The position numbers and the translations under genes are program-made. A stretch of 64,000 nucleotides of DNA, taken from NCBI GenBank assembly GCA_016704895.1, contig JADIZG010000004.1, forward strand, positions 1 through 64,000, in the 5' to 3' direction. The notes below the pieces were generated by a model. It ran no database searches and was not told where the DNA came from. It worked only from the letters and a program-made list of their open reading frames with translations. Shown here in pieces: positions 8,326 to 16,872 of the stretch; the first letter of the stretch is position 1; each line of letters opens with the position of its first letter. Origin of the DNA: Betaproteobacteria bacterium. Its GTDB lineage: Bacteria; Pseudomonadota; Gammaproteobacteria; Burkholderiales; Casimicrobiaceae.

Positions 8326-9399
8326 TCAGCGCGACGCCTTGATCTCGGTCCAGAGCTTGTTGCGGAGGCGTCGCTGGGCGGGCGTCAGCTCCTTCAGCTG
8401 CTCGAGCCTGGCCGCGACGTCCTTCGGCGGGAACACCGCCGGCAGCGCCTTCAGCTCCGGCTTGATGTACTGCGCCGCCGCGAGGTTCGGGTTGCCCGAG
8501 CCGATCAGGTTGGTGAGCTCGGCCGAGTTCCTGCCCTCGAGCATGAAGTTGATGAACTTGTGCGCGAGGTCCGGGCGCGGCGCGCTCTTGTGGATCACCA
8601 TGCTGTCGACCGCGAGCACCGCGCCCTCCTTCGGCATCCCCTGCACGATCCTGAACGGCCGGCCGGCGGCCTGCGCGTCCAGGTTCGCCTGGAAGATGTC
8701 GTTCGAGTAGCCGTGCACGAGCCAGATGTTGCCGACGGTCAGCTCCTTGATGTAGGAGGAGGCGTTGAACGCCGCCCAGTACGGCTTCGCCTTCTTGATG
8801 AGGTCGGCCGCCTGCCGCCAGCGCTTCTCGTCCGTGTCGTTGGCCGAGTAGCCGAGGTGGATCAGTGCCGCCGCGAAGAGCTCGGACGCGCTGTCGAGCA
8901 CCGTCACCCGGCCCTTCACCTTCTCGAGGAGCTTCGGGTCGAAGATCGCGGCCCAGGTGTTCGTCGGGAGGCCGAGCTCCTTCATCTTGGCGTCGTTGTA
9001 GCCCAGGATCGTCGTCGACATCGCGTAGGGCACCGAGAACCTGTTGCCCGGGTCGAACGACGTGTTCAGGTAGGCGGGATCGACGTTCCCGACGTTCGGC
9101 AGCTTCGCCTTGTCGAGCGGCTGCAGCTGCCCGCCCTTGATCAGCGCCTCGACCGCGTTGCCGGTCGGCACAAGGATGTCGTAGCCCTTCGCGCCCGCGG
9201 CGAGCTTGGCGAGCAGCTCCTCGTTGTCCGAGTAGTAGGTCTGGACGACCTCGCATTTGCACTCGGCCTCGAAGCGCTTGATCGTCTCGGGCGCGATGTA
9301 GTTGTTCCAGTTGTAGAGGTGAAGCTTGTCCGCCGCGGCCGCGGGAAGCGCGAAGGCGGCGAGGGCGACGAGCGAGGCGGCGAATGCGCGCTTGTCCAT
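8326..9399 (-). CDS. potF: Polyamine ABC transporter, periplasmic substrate-binding protein
   Basis: A 357-residue binding protein with a Sec signal peptide (about residues 1-22, cleaved after ALPAAA). The mature start KLHLYNWNNYIAPETIKRFE is the hallmark of PotD/PotF, and the family's inner segments are present: YDILVPTGNAVEAL, PYAMSTTILGYNDAKMKELG and KPYWAAFNASSYIKEL. It should bind putrescine or spermidine in the periplasm and deliver it to the two permeases encoded upstream. It is the last of four genes transcribed together (ATPase, permease, permease, binding protein). I cannot tell putrescine from spermidine specificity. Confidence 0.92.
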   Translation of the reverse strand: MDKRAFAASLVALAAFALPAAAADKLHLYNWNNYIAPETIKRFEAECKCEVVQTYYSDNEELLAKLAAGAKGYDILVPTGNAVEALIKGGQLQPLDKAKLPNVGNVDPAYLNTSFDPGNRFSVPYAMSTTILGYNDAKMKELGLPTNTWAAIFDPKLLEKVKGRVTVLDSASELFAAALIHLGYSANDTDEKRWRQAADLIKKAKPYWAAFNASSYIKELTVGNIWLVHGYSNDIFQANLDAQAAGRPFRIVQGMPKEGAVLAVDSMVIHKSAPRPDLAHKFINFMLEGRNSAELTNLIGSGNPNLAAAQYIKPELKALPAVFPPKDVAARLEQLKELTPAQRRLRNKLWTEIKASR

Positions 9400-9408
9400 C
9401 GTGGGCTC

Positions 9409-10182
9409 CTATTTGGTGCGCAGCAGGCTGGGGGAGATCCGTGCCGCGACGACGATCAGCACCAACGTCAGCAGCATGAGGAGGGTTGACACGGCGTTGA
9501 CCTCCGGGGTCACCGCGATCTTGATCATCGAGTAGATCTGGAGCGGCAGCGTCACGGTCCCGGCGCCGGCGGTGAAGAACGTGATCACGAAGTCGTCGAT
9601 CGACAGCGTGAACGCCATCAGCGCGCCCGCGACGACGCCGGGCATGATCAGCGGCAGCGTGACGCGCACGAACGCCTGCCACGGCGTCGCTCCGCAGTCG
9701 CGGGCGGCCTCGACCAGGCTCTCGTCCATGCCGGCCAGCCGGGCGCGCACGACGATCGCAACGAAGCCGATGCAGAACGCGATGTGCGCGATCGCCACCG
9801 ACACGAGTCCCAGCGTGACGTTCAGCATCACGAAGAAGATCAGGAGCGCGACGCCCATCAGGATCTCGGGGATCGCGATCGGCGTCAGCACGAGGACCGG
9901 CAGCACGCGCATCCGGTAGCGGTGCATCGCGACGCCCGCCATCGTGCCGAGCACGGTCGACACGAGGCTCGCGACCAGCGCGATCAGCAGCGAATTGCCC
10001 GCGGCGGCGATCATCTCGTCGTTCTCCGCGAGCTTGCGGTACCAGTCGAACGTGAATCCGACCCACTCGGCGTTGAGCCGGGAGTCGTTGAACGAGTACG
10101 CGACGACGATGACCAGGGGCACGTAGAGGAACGCGTAGGCGACGAGCGCCGCCGTCCACAGCGCGATCCTCCGGCTACGCAC
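9409..10182 (-). CDS. potI: Polyamine ABC transporter permease (PotC/PotI type)
   Basis: A 257-residue MetI-like permease with six hydrophobic helices. It begins RRIALWTAALVAYAFLYVPLVIV and continues with YSFNDSRLNAEWVGFTFDWY as in PotC/PotI. The cytoplasmic coupling loop (EAA motif) reads ESLVEAARDCGATPWQAFVR, followed by VTLPLIMPGVVAGALMAFTL. It forms the translocation pore with the other permease. Its start (10182) overlaps the end of that gene by 8 bases. Confidence 0.92.
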   Translation of the reverse strand: MRSRRIALWTAALVAYAFLYVPLVIVVAYSFNDSRLNAEWVGFTFDWYRKLAENDEMIAAAGNSLLIALVASLVSTVLGTMAGVAMHRYRMRVLPVLVLTPIAIPEILMGVALLIFFVMLNVTLGLVSVAIAHIAFCIGFVAIVVRARLAGMDESLVEAARDCGATPWQAFVRVTLPLIMPGVVAGALMAFTLSIDDFVITFFTAGAGTVTLPLQIYSMIKIAVTPEVNAVSTLLMLLTLVLIVVAARISPSLLRTK

Positions 10183-11089
10183 GGGCGATCTCCTCGGCTC
10201 CGCGCCGCCCGACCCAGGCCGCGAGCCCGGCCAGCGCCAGCGCCGCGACGGTCAGCACGATCGACAGCACGCTGCCGAACGGCCAGTCGCGCGTCTCGAG
10301 GAACTGCTGCTTGATCAGGTTGCCGATCAGGCTGTCGTTCGGGCCACCCAGAATGTCGGGGATCGCGAAGATGCCGAGCGCCGGGATGAACACCAGCGCC
10401 GCGCCGGCGTAGACGCCGGGCAGCGAGAGCGGGAACGTGATGCGCCAGAAGCGCTGCCAGGCGCTCGCGCCCAGGTCCTGCGCGGCGTCGAGCAGCGCGC
10501 GGTCGTGCTTCTCCAGGTTCGCGTAGAGCGGCAGGACCATGAACGGCAGGTGCACGTACACGAGGCAGACCAGCACGGCGAACGAGCTGAAGAGGAGCGG
10601 CACCGGCTCGACGCCGAAGACCGCGAGCACGCCGTTGACCGCTTTCGCGAGCGCCGCGTTGGGTCCGAGGATGATCATCCACGCGTAGACGCGGATCAGG
10701 AAGTTGCTCCAGAACGGCAGGATCACGAGGAGCAGCATCAGGTCGCGGTACTTCTTCGGGCTCTGCGCGATCAGCGCGGCGAGCGGATACGCGAGCACGA
10801 GGCACGCGAGCGTCGTCACGAGCGCGTAGACGACCGACTTCAGGAACACCTCGAGGTAGACGGTGTCCTCGGCGAGCCGCACGTAGCTCTCGAGCGTGAG
10901 GTCGAGCCGGCCGTCGTCGCCCACGAACGGGGCGAGGCCGCCGAACTCGCCGGGCGAGCGGAACGACGCCGCGACCATGATGAGCGTCGGGATCGCGAAG
11001 AAGACGACGAGGTAGAGGAGTGGCGGCCCGGCCACCGCCCACTTGCCCCATCGCGATTCGCGCAGCGCGCCCAACGTCGCCCCCGTCAC
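10175..11089 (-). CDS. potH: Polyamine ABC transporter permease (PotB/PotH type)
   Basis: A 304-residue MetI-like permease with six helices. The coupling loop is RALLDAAQDLGASAWQRFWR followed by ITFPLSLPGVYAGAALVFIPA, and LVILPFWSNFLIRVYAWMI is characteristic of PotB/PotH. I chose GTG 11089, which overlaps the TGA of the ATPase gene (GTGA), because it gives the expected short cytoplasmic N-terminus before WAVAGPPLLYLVVFFAIP. The overlap indicates translational coupling. Confidence 0.92.
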   Translation of the reverse strand: MTGATLGALRESRWGKWAVAGPPLLYLVVFFAIPTLIMVAASFRSPGEFGGLAPFVGDDGRLDLTLESYVRLAEDTVYLEVFLKSVVYALVTTLACLVLAYPLAALIAQSPKKYRDLMLLLVILPFWSNFLIRVYAWMIILGPNAALAKAVNGVLAVFGVEPVPLLFSSFAVLVCLVYVHLPFMVLPLYANLEKHDRALLDAAQDLGASAWQRFWRITFPLSLPGVYAGAALVFIPALGIFAIPDILGGPNDSLIGNLIKQQFLETRDWPFGSVLSIVLTVAALALAGLAAWVGRRGAEEIARA

Positions 11090-12171
11090 TCGGCGATGTA
11101 GTGGCCGGCGTCGACCGCCCAGCTCATCTCGACCGCGTCCCCGACCTCGAAGAACTTGGTGCGGCCGCTCTGCGAGTTCGCCAGCAGCGCCTCGACGCGC
11201 GCGCCGCCCTCGGTCTCGACCTTGTAGACCGTGACGTCGCCCATGTAGAGCAGGTCGGCCACCGTGCCGCGCACGCGGTTGTCGGCGGCGTCCGACGGCG
11301 CGAACGTCGCGATGCGGATCTTCTCGGGGCGGAGCGCGACGGTCCCGGGGGCGCCCGTCGCGGGGATCGTCCGCGCGGCGGCGCGCACGACGCCGATGCC
11401 CGGGACGTCGAGCGCGACGACGCCGTCCGCGCCCGACGTCACCGGTCCCGACAGCAGGTTGCAGTGGCCGATGAAGTCGGCGACGAACTTCGTCGCGGGC
11501 AGGCCGTAGATCCGCGAGGGCTCGTCGAGCTGCTCGACGCGGCCGCGGTTCATCACCGCGATCCGGTGCGAGAGCGCGAGCGCCTCGGTCTGGTCGTGCG
11601 TCACGTAGACGAACGTGATGCCGACCTCCTTCTGCAGGTTGATGAGCTCGATCTGCATCTCCTCGCGCAGCTTCGCGTCGAGGGCGGCGAGCGGCTCGTC
11701 GAGCAGCAGGAGCGTCGGGTGGGTCACGAGCGCGCGCGCGATCGCGACGCGCTGGCGCTGGCCGCCCGACAGCTCGTGCGGCATGCGCTTGCCGAAGCCG
11801 GTGAGCCGCACGTCCTCGAGCGCCTCGGCGATCTTCGCGGGCATGTCCGCGGCCGGCACCTTCGCCATCTGCAGCGGGAACGCGACGTTGCCCTCGACGG
11901 TCATGTGCGGGAACAGCGCGTAGCTCTGGAACACCGTGCGCACCGGACGGCGCTCGGGCGGGCTGCCCGCGAGGTCCTTCCCGTCGAGGACGATGCGGCC
12001 GGCGTCGGGCAGGTCGAAGCCCGCGATCATCCTCAGGAGCGTCGTCTTGCCGCAGCCGGAGGGCCCCAGCAGCGTGAAGAACTCGCCCGCCTCGACGGCG
12101 AGGCTGACGTCGTCGACGGCGGTGAAGTCGCCGAACCGGCGCGTGACCCCCTGGATTTCGAGCAGCGCCAC
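11086..12171 (-). CDS. potA: Polyamine ABC transporter ATP-binding protein
   Basis: A 361-residue ATPase with Walker A GPSGCGKTTLL, signature LSGGQRQRVAIARAL, Walker B LLLLDEPLAALD and H-loop VTHDQTEAL. A C-terminal TOBE domain follows (ALRPEKIRI, GTVADLLYMGDVTVYKVET). It energises uptake through the two adjacent permeases. I start it at GTG 12171 because a strong Shine-Dalgarno (AAGGAGG) lies nine bases upstream and the protein then begins ALLEIQGVTRRFGDFTAVDD as expected. It is the first gene of the operon. Confidence 0.93.
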   Translation of the reverse strand: MALLEIQGVTRRFGDFTAVDDVSLAVEAGEFFTLLGPSGCGKTTLLRMIAGFDLPDAGRIVLDGKDLAGSPPERRPVRTVFQSYALFPHMTVEGNVAFPLQMAKVPAADMPAKIAEALEDVRLTGFGKRMPHELSGGQRQRVAIARALVTHPTLLLLDEPLAALDAKLREEMQIELINLQKEVGITFVYVTHDQTEALALSHRIAVMNRGRVEQLDEPSRIYGLPATKFVADFIGHCNLLSGPVTSGADGVVALDVPGIGVVRAAARTIPATGAPGTVALRPEKIRIATFAPSDAADNRVRGTVADLLYMGDVTVYKVETEGGARVEALLANSQSGRTKFFEVGDAVEMSWAVDAGHYIAE

Positions 12172-12180
12172 GGGCGCGAT

Positions 12181-12187
12181 CCTCCTT
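12181..12187 (-). promoter_or_regulatory. Strong Shine-Dalgarno fixing the GTG start of potA
   Basis: AAGGAGG on the minus strand, nine bases before GTG 12171-12169. It decides this start over upstream in-frame codons. Confidence 0.85.
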
Positions 12188-12366
12188 CGGCGACGGTCGG
12201 GCGCCGGGTGCGCGGATTGTAAGGCATTCCCGCAGTGCGGCATCGGGGCGGACCGCAGGGCGGCACGACCCTTGCATGGGGTGGGGGCCGGGCCAAGGGG
12301 AGCGCTCGGGCAGGCTGGCCGAACGGCCGAAGGCGAGCGCTCCCTGCCTGTGCTATTTTCGCCACG

Positions 12367-13113
12367 ATGTCGACGAACAAGCCCTCTTCGGGATCGCTTC
12401 TCGAGACCCTGCGCGCCCAGTCCGATGCCGTCCGGGGGCAGGGCGATGCCGCCCGGCGTCCGGTCGAGGAGTCGCTGCTGGAGATCGACCGCCGGCTGTG
12501 GCGGGCGTTCAAGTGGCTCGACGAGGCCGTCGCGCACCTCGAGGTGATCAAGCCGGTCGTCGCCCACGAGTTCCGGGCCGGCGACGTGATCACGATCGCC
12601 TCGCCGAAGTTCGAGAACGGGTTCCTGTCGTTCCGCCGCAAGCCGATGGGCGGCCACGACGTGATCGAGCAGATCGAGTTCTTCTACAAGCTGACCGGCG
12701 ACAAGCCCGTGACGGTGAAGGTCCCGGCCGCCGCGGTCAACGGCGTCGAAAGCCGGCTCAACGGCTGCCAGCTGCGCTTCCAGTACCGGACCGAGACCGA
12801 CAGCGGACAGCGCTCCGGCGTGTTCACGATCGAGCCGGCGGTCGTCGCGATGATCCGCTTCGTGCCCGACTACCGGCGCCAGACGGTCGAGGTCACGATG
12901 CGCAACGTCGACCGGTTCGAGTCGGTCGCGCTCGAGTTCCAGGCCGCGGCGATCGAGGAGCCTGCGCTGGAGGACCTGGTGCGGCTGATCATGGGCCAGG
13001 CCAACACGTTCCTGCGGCGCGCACCGCTGGCCGGCATCGGGGCCGCCCGCCGGGCGCCCGAGATGGCGGCCGCCGAGGTCTATCGGATCGAGAAGACGGC
13101 TCGTCCGCGCTGA
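12367..13113 (+). CDS. Conserved hypothetical protein
   Basis: A 248-residue soluble protein with no signal peptide or membrane segment. A low-complexity start (residues 1-35) is followed by a helical part (EESLLEIDRRLWRAFKWLDE) and a beta-rich body (FRAGDVITIASPKFENGFLS, GCQLRFQYRTETDSGQRSG, RQTVEVTMRNVDRFESVALE). The C-terminus is helical. I do not recognise a domain. It is transcribed divergently from potA (about 195 bases between starts) and converges on ubiB. Codon use and GC look like its neighbours, so it is probably a resident gene. Confidence 0.75.
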   Translation: MSTNKPSSGSLLETLRAQSDAVRGQGDAARRPVEESLLEIDRRLWRAFKWLDEAVAHLEVIKPVVAHEFRAGDVITIASPKFENGFLSFRRKPMGGHDVIEQIEFFYKLTGDKPVTVKVPAAAVNGVESRLNGCQLRFQYRTETDSGQRSGVFTIEPAVVAMIRFVPDYRRQTVEVTMRNVDRFESVALEFQAAAIEEPALEDLVRLIMGQANTFLRRAPLAGIGAARRAPEMAAAEVYRIEKTARPR

Positions 13114-13151
13114 ACCTCGGGTACCGCGTTCCCGCCGCACCAGGGTCCCAC

Positions 13152-14684
13152 CTACCGCAGCTCGACCGCCACCAGCACCAGCAGCGCCGCGACGATCGCG
13201 AGCCAGCGATTGCGCACGCGCTGCGTGGCCGCGAGCTCCTTCAGCGCGATGTCGGATGCCGTCTGCGGCGCGAGGAGCCTCTGGTGGATCAGGCGCGGCA
13301 GCTCCGGCAGCGCGGCGATCAGGTAGGGCGCCTCGGTCTCGAAGCGACGCGCGAGCGCGCGCGGGCCGATCTGGTCTTCCATCCAGCGCTCGAGGAACGG
13401 CATCGCCGTCGTCCACAGGTCGAGGTCGGGGTCGAGCTGGCGGCCCAGTCCCTCGACGTTCAGCAGCGTCTTCTGGAGCAGCGTGAGCTGCGGCTGGATC
13501 TCGACGTTGAAGCGACGCGACGCGCGGAACAGCTGCAGCAGCACCTTGCCCAGCGAGATCTCGGACAGCGGACGGTCGAAGATCGGCTCGCAGACGACGC
13601 GGATCTCGGCCTCCAGCTCGTCGACGCGCGTGCCCGGCGGCACCCAGCCCGACTCGACGTGCGCGGTCGCGACGCGGCGGTAATCGCGCCGGAAGAACGC
13701 GAGGAAATTGACGGCGAGGTAGCGCTTGTCGGTTTCCGAGAGCGTCCCGACGATGCCGAAGTCGACCGCGATGTACTTGCCGTGGTTCGCCGGATCCGTC
13801 GCGACGAAGATGTTGCCCGGGTGCATGTCGGCGTGGAAGAAGCCGTCGCGGAACACCTGCGTGAAGAAGATCTCGACGCCGGCGCGCGACAGGCGCTTCA
13901 GGTCGATGCCCGCGGCCTTGAGCTCGTCGATGCGCCCGATCGGGATGCCGGACATGCGCTCCATCACCAGCACCTCGGGCTCGGTGGTGTCCCAGTGGAT
14001 GCCGGGGACCATCAGGAGCGGCGAGTGGCGGAAGTTGCGGCGCAGCAGCGAGCAGTTCGCGGCCTCGCGCGTGAGGTCGAGCTCGTCGCGGAGGTTCTTC
14101 TCGAACTCGGCGACCACCGCGCGCGGCTTCAGGCGCTTCCCGTCCGACCACAGCCGCTCGACCAGCATCGCCGCGGTGTCCATCAGCGCGAGGTCCTTCT
14201 CGATCACGCCGGCGATCGACGGGCGCAGCACCTTGACCGCGACCGGCGTCGGCGCGCCGCCGTCCTTCGCCGGCAGCTCGGCGAAGTGCACCTGCGCGAC
14301 CGACGCGCTCGCGACCGGCTCGCGCTCGAACGATGCGAAGACCTCGCCGACCGACTTCCCGTAGACCCGCTCGAGCGTCGCGACGACCTGGTCGGAGGGG
14401 AAGGGCGGGACGCGGTCCTGCAGCTTCGCGAGCTCGTCGGCGATGTCGGTGGGCAGCAGGTCGCGCCGCGTCGACAGCATCTGGCCGAACTTGACGAAGA
14501 TCGGCCCCAGGTCGACGAGCGCGAGGCGCAGGCGCTCGGCGCGCGGAAGCGACAGGTCGCGCCAGAACAGGATGCGGTTGACGAACGGCCGCAGGCCCCG
14601 CACGCGCTCGTGGCCGAGCAGGAACTCGTCGAGGCCGTGCTTCAGCGCAACGTGGAAGATGCGGGCGAGGCGCAGGATGCGCAT
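13152..14684 (-). CDS. ubiB: Ubiquinone biosynthesis regulatory protein kinase/ATPase UbiB
   Basis: A 510-residue atypical kinase of the ABC1/ADCK/UbiB family. The diagnostic KxGQ motif is in IFVKFGQMLSTRRDLLP (about residues 60-77). The Ala-rich nucleotide loop is EPVASASVAQVHFAEL, the lysine strand TPVAVKVLRPS, the catalytic loop RDGFFHADMHPGNIF, and the metal-binding Asp is in VDFGIVG. One C-terminal membrane helix is visible (NRWLAIVAALLVLVAVE). UbiB uses ATP to help extract or present ubiquinone precursors to the Ubi enzymes at the membrane. In related genomes it directly follows ubiJ; here a 5-kb insertion separates them. Confidence 0.95.
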   Translation of the reverse strand: MRILRLARIFHVALKHGLDEFLLGHERVRGLRPFVNRILFWRDLSLPRAERLRLALVDLGPIFVKFGQMLSTRRDLLPTDIADELAKLQDRVPPFPSDQVVATLERVYGKSVGEVFASFEREPVASASVAQVHFAELPAKDGGAPTPVAVKVLRPSIAGVIEKDLALMDTAAMLVERLWSDGKRLKPRAVVAEFEKNLRDELDLTREAANCSLLRRNFRHSPLLMVPGIHWDTTEPEVLVMERMSGIPIGRIDELKAAGIDLKRLSRAGVEIFFTQVFRDGFFHADMHPGNIFVATDPANHGKYIAVDFGIVGTLSETDKRYLAVNFLAFFRRDYRRVATAHVESGWVPPGTRVDELEAEIRVVCEPIFDRPLSEISLGKVLLQLFRASRRFNVEIQPQLTLLQKTLLNVEGLGRQLDPDLDLWTTAMPFLERWMEDQIGPRALARRFETEAPYLIAALPELPRLIHQRLLAPQTASDIALKELAATQRVRNRWLAIVAALLVLVAVELR

Positions 14685-15015
14685 CCCGCGATTCTACGGG
14701 ACGGCCTCCGGAGGGCCGCGGCCCGTCGGGCCCGAGCCCGGCCGGGAGTGACGCGCTGCGCGGCCTCGGGGCCGGCGTCGATCTGGCGCCTCGACGCCCC
14801 GGTTACAGCACGAACGGCCGCCGCGGCGGGCATTGCAGGTCAGCGAGGCGGCGACCGAGGGGCGGCTGACGGACGCCGGCGCTGCATCCGGCGCCGTCGC
14901 CTCCGGCACCGGCGTCGGGGCGGAGGAGCGCTATCGCCCGGCCTGGTCGCGCCTCGACGCAGGGGCGCAGAGCCGGGGCGGTCATCGCGAGTCCTGGCGA
15001 TCGACGATCGGTCGG
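14685..15015. other. Intergenic stretch with no recognisable gene
   Basis: Between the ubiB start and the cytochrome c stop, both minus strand. I see short GC-rich inverted repeats but no gene with a credible start, family motif or ribosome site. The ubiB promoter probably lies here. Confidence 0.5.
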
Positions 15016-15534
15016 TCACTTCGGCGGCGCCGGAAACACGACGACCGGCCCCGCGACCTGGTGGCCAGGCGGTGCGTACGCCGGCGCGGGTCCTCCCGCC
15101 GGACCGAGCGCGCGGACGTAGCGATAGACGGCGCGCAAGTCGTCGTCGGTCATGGCGCGGAGCGACGGACCCGGCATCGGCGGCCGGAATTCGCGCGCCC
15201 TCGCGACCTCGAGCCAGCTCCTTTCGTCGATCGTCTGGAAGTACATGCGGAGGTTGGGCGCGTAGGTCGTTCCCCACGGTCCCTGCCAGCCCAGCGCGTC
15301 GCCGGTAAGCCAGTCCTTCTCGGGCACCTTGCCGTCGGTCGTCGCGAAGCCGGCGGTGTGGCAGTCGTTGCAGCCACTCGTGCGGATCAGGTAGCGGCCG
15401 CGCGCGGTCCCGTCGGCGTGCTTGCCGGCGGTGGCCGAGGCGCCGACCGCGTAGACCGGCGGCGTGACGACGGCGACGGCGCCGAACACGGCTGCGGCGA
15501 GTGCGGCCGCGACGAGGGGGATGCGGTGGACCAT
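15016..15534 (-). CDS. Periplasmic c-type cytochrome (monoheme)
   Basis: A 172-residue protein with a Sec signal peptide (HRIPLVAAALAAAVFGAVAV, cleaved near residue 30), then GRYLIRTSGCNDCHTAGFAT, which holds the single heme-c site CNDCH. A probable distal Met is in FRPPMPGPSLRAMTDDDL, followed by a helix LRAVYRYVRAL typical of class I cytochromes. A Shine-Dalgarno (AGGAGA) precedes ATG 15534. It would carry electrons in the periplasm. It is the last gene of a short cluster with a 49-residue membrane peptide and an unknown protein, so its donor may be specific to that cluster. Confidence 0.88.
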   Translation of the reverse strand: MVHRIPLVAAALAAAVFGAVAVVTPPVYAVGASATAGKHADGTARGRYLIRTSGCNDCHTAGFATTDGKVPEKDWLTGDALGWQGPWGTTYAPNLRMYFQTIDERSWLEVARAREFRPPMPGPSLRAMTDDDLRAVYRYVRALGPAGGPAPAYAPPGHQVAGPVVVFPAPPK

Positions 15535-15575
15535 GGTCTTCTCCTGCAGGTCGTTGCGTTGAATCGGGAAAGCGG

Positions 15576-15725
15576 TCAGGCGGTGGACGACATCGCCAGC
15601 GCGATCACGTCCGCCAGCGGGAGGTCGAGCACCGCGGCGGCGGCGACGATGCCCGACGCCGTGATCGCGACGATCGCTATCGGGTAGAACAAGTCGGCGG
15701 CGAACCGCCCGTCTTCGTTTCTCAT
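15576..15725 (-). CDS. Small single-pass membrane peptide (49 residues)
   Basis: An ATG at 15725 opens a 49-residue frame: a charged start (MRNEDGRFAADLFYP) followed by a long hydrophobic helix IAIVAITASGIVAAAAVLDL and a short tail. It lies 17 bases after the unknown gene upstream and 41 bases before the cytochrome c start. It could be a small subunit or membrane anchor for the cytochrome. I do not recognise it. Confidence 0.55.
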   Translation of the reverse strand: MRNEDGRFAADLFYPIAIVAITASGIVAAAAVLDLPLADVIALAMSSTA

Positions 15726-15742
15726 GACGGTCTCCACCGGCT

Positions 15743-16561
15743 TCAGGCCGCGAGTGCCTCGATCGTGGGCAGGAACGCGGCGTCGCCCAGTTCGCGCAGC
15801 ACGAGCCGCGCGAGCTCGCCGTCGCTGCGCGGCGCCATGCCGGCGGGGAAGGCCCGCAGGAACCGCGCGAGCGGCCCGGCGCCGCGGCGGGCATGCGCGT
15901 GCACCGCGTCCCGCGTCGCCTCGATGCGCTCGACGACGTCGCGCACGTCCGGGTCCGCGAGCGCGTACGACGGCGGCAACGCCGCGCCGACGGTCTCGGC
16001 GAGGTACGCCTGCGCGGCGAGCCCGTCGGGGTCGGCCTCCGCGAGCGTCACCACGCGCGCATAGGCGCCGAACGCGTTCGCGATCCAGCGGCGGGGGAAC
16101 GCCGTGCCCGCCGACTTGGCGAGCGCCGCCGCGTACGCGTCGATCGCGAACGTGCGCGATTCGCGAAAGGTCGAGCGGCCCCGCCGCCCGCCCCATCGTC
16201 CTGCGCAGCAGCAGGCGCGAGCGATGCGGCAGCCGGTCGTCGAGCATGCGGGCGAGCTCCGACCAGCCCGGGCCGACCTCGGCTGGCATCCAGAGCGTCG
16301 ACTCGGGTTGCAGCGTCGGCATGCCGTCGTCCGCGCCGTCGACGACCAGCACGCGCACCGGCATGCTGATGCCGATCCGGCGCGCGAGAACCTCGCGAGC
16401 GCGGTGGACGGCCAGCGCGACCGCGTTCGCGGCCTCGGCGGCGCCCGGCGCGTGCCGGACGGTGAACGGCGTCCACGAGAGCGACGTCCAGCGCGGCTCG
16501 GCTCCCTGGACGGCCGGGGCGGGAGGTGGATCTCGGGACGGGCTTCGACATGGCTGTACAT
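15743..16561 (-). CDS. Unknown protein, reading frame shifted twice
   Basis: Three frame segments join into one protein of about 272 residues. The first is MYSHVEARPEIHLPP (from ATG 16561). The second, from about 16520 to 16180, contains WTSLSWTPFTVRHAPGAAEA and SMPVRVLVVDGADDGMPTLQ. The third, from about 16180, contains FAIDAYAAALAKSAGTAFPR and ends DAAFLPTIEALAA. The two shifts compensate, so the gene is probably intact in the cell and the breaks are sequence errors. The protein is helical in its second half, with no signal peptide and no family that I know. It heads the cluster with the membrane peptide and cytochrome c. Confidence 0.55.
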   Translation of the reverse strand: MYSHVEARPEIHLPPRPSREPSRAGRRSRGRRSPSGTRRAPPRPRTRSRWPSTALARFSRAGSASACRCACWSSTARTTACRRCNPSRRSGCQPRSARAGRSSPACSTTGCRIARACCCAGRWGGRRGRSTFRESRTFAIDAYAAALAKSAGTAFPRRWIANAFGAYARVVTLAEADPDGLAAQAYLAETVGAALPPSYALADPDVRDVVERIEATRDAVHAHARRGAGPLARFLRAFPAGMAPRSDGELARLVLRELGDAAFLPTIEALAA

Positions 16562-16679
16562 GGGGTCCTCGCGGGTCGGGGCATCGCTTCGATGGACCGG
16601 ATCGTGCGCTGCAACATCTTGCGGATCGCTCACCGATCGGCGCATGGCGCGCGACACCCGGCCGCGATCCGGGAGGAAA

Positions 16680-16712
16680 CGCTTAACCAATTGATAAATA
16701 GGGATTAATGGT
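16680..16712 (-). promoter_or_regulatory. AT-rich patch, probable promoter of the cytochrome c cluster
   Basis: In DNA that is otherwise very GC-rich, this stretch holds CAATTGATAAATAGGGATTAA. It lies about 120-150 bases upstream of the first gene (ATG 16561) and downstream of the regulator stop. The rest of 16562-16872 shows no gene. No exact -35/-10 pair is assigned. Confidence 0.4.
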
Positions 16713-16872
16713 CTTGCGGACTGCCCGGCGGTGGTACGATGGCGCACCGCGGCCAACATCCGGCCGCCGAGCTTGCGCGGGACTGACGGATCGCTGACCG
16801 GAGCGTTGCGGATGGGCTCGCGGGCGCTGCCGAAGGGGTCGGCCGGTTCGCGCGGGGACCCGCGCGCGGTCG

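Noticed and set aside
8326..12171. Iron(III) or sulfate ABC transporter
   Set aside because: The binding protein start (LYNWNNYIAPETIKRFE) and both permeases match the polyamine family, not iron or sulfate uptake.
14803..14985. Small protein on the minus strand between ubiB and cytochrome c
   Set aside because: Composition is Arg/Pro/Gly-rich with no Shine-Dalgarno, motif or hydrophobic pattern; overlapping frames are equally open.
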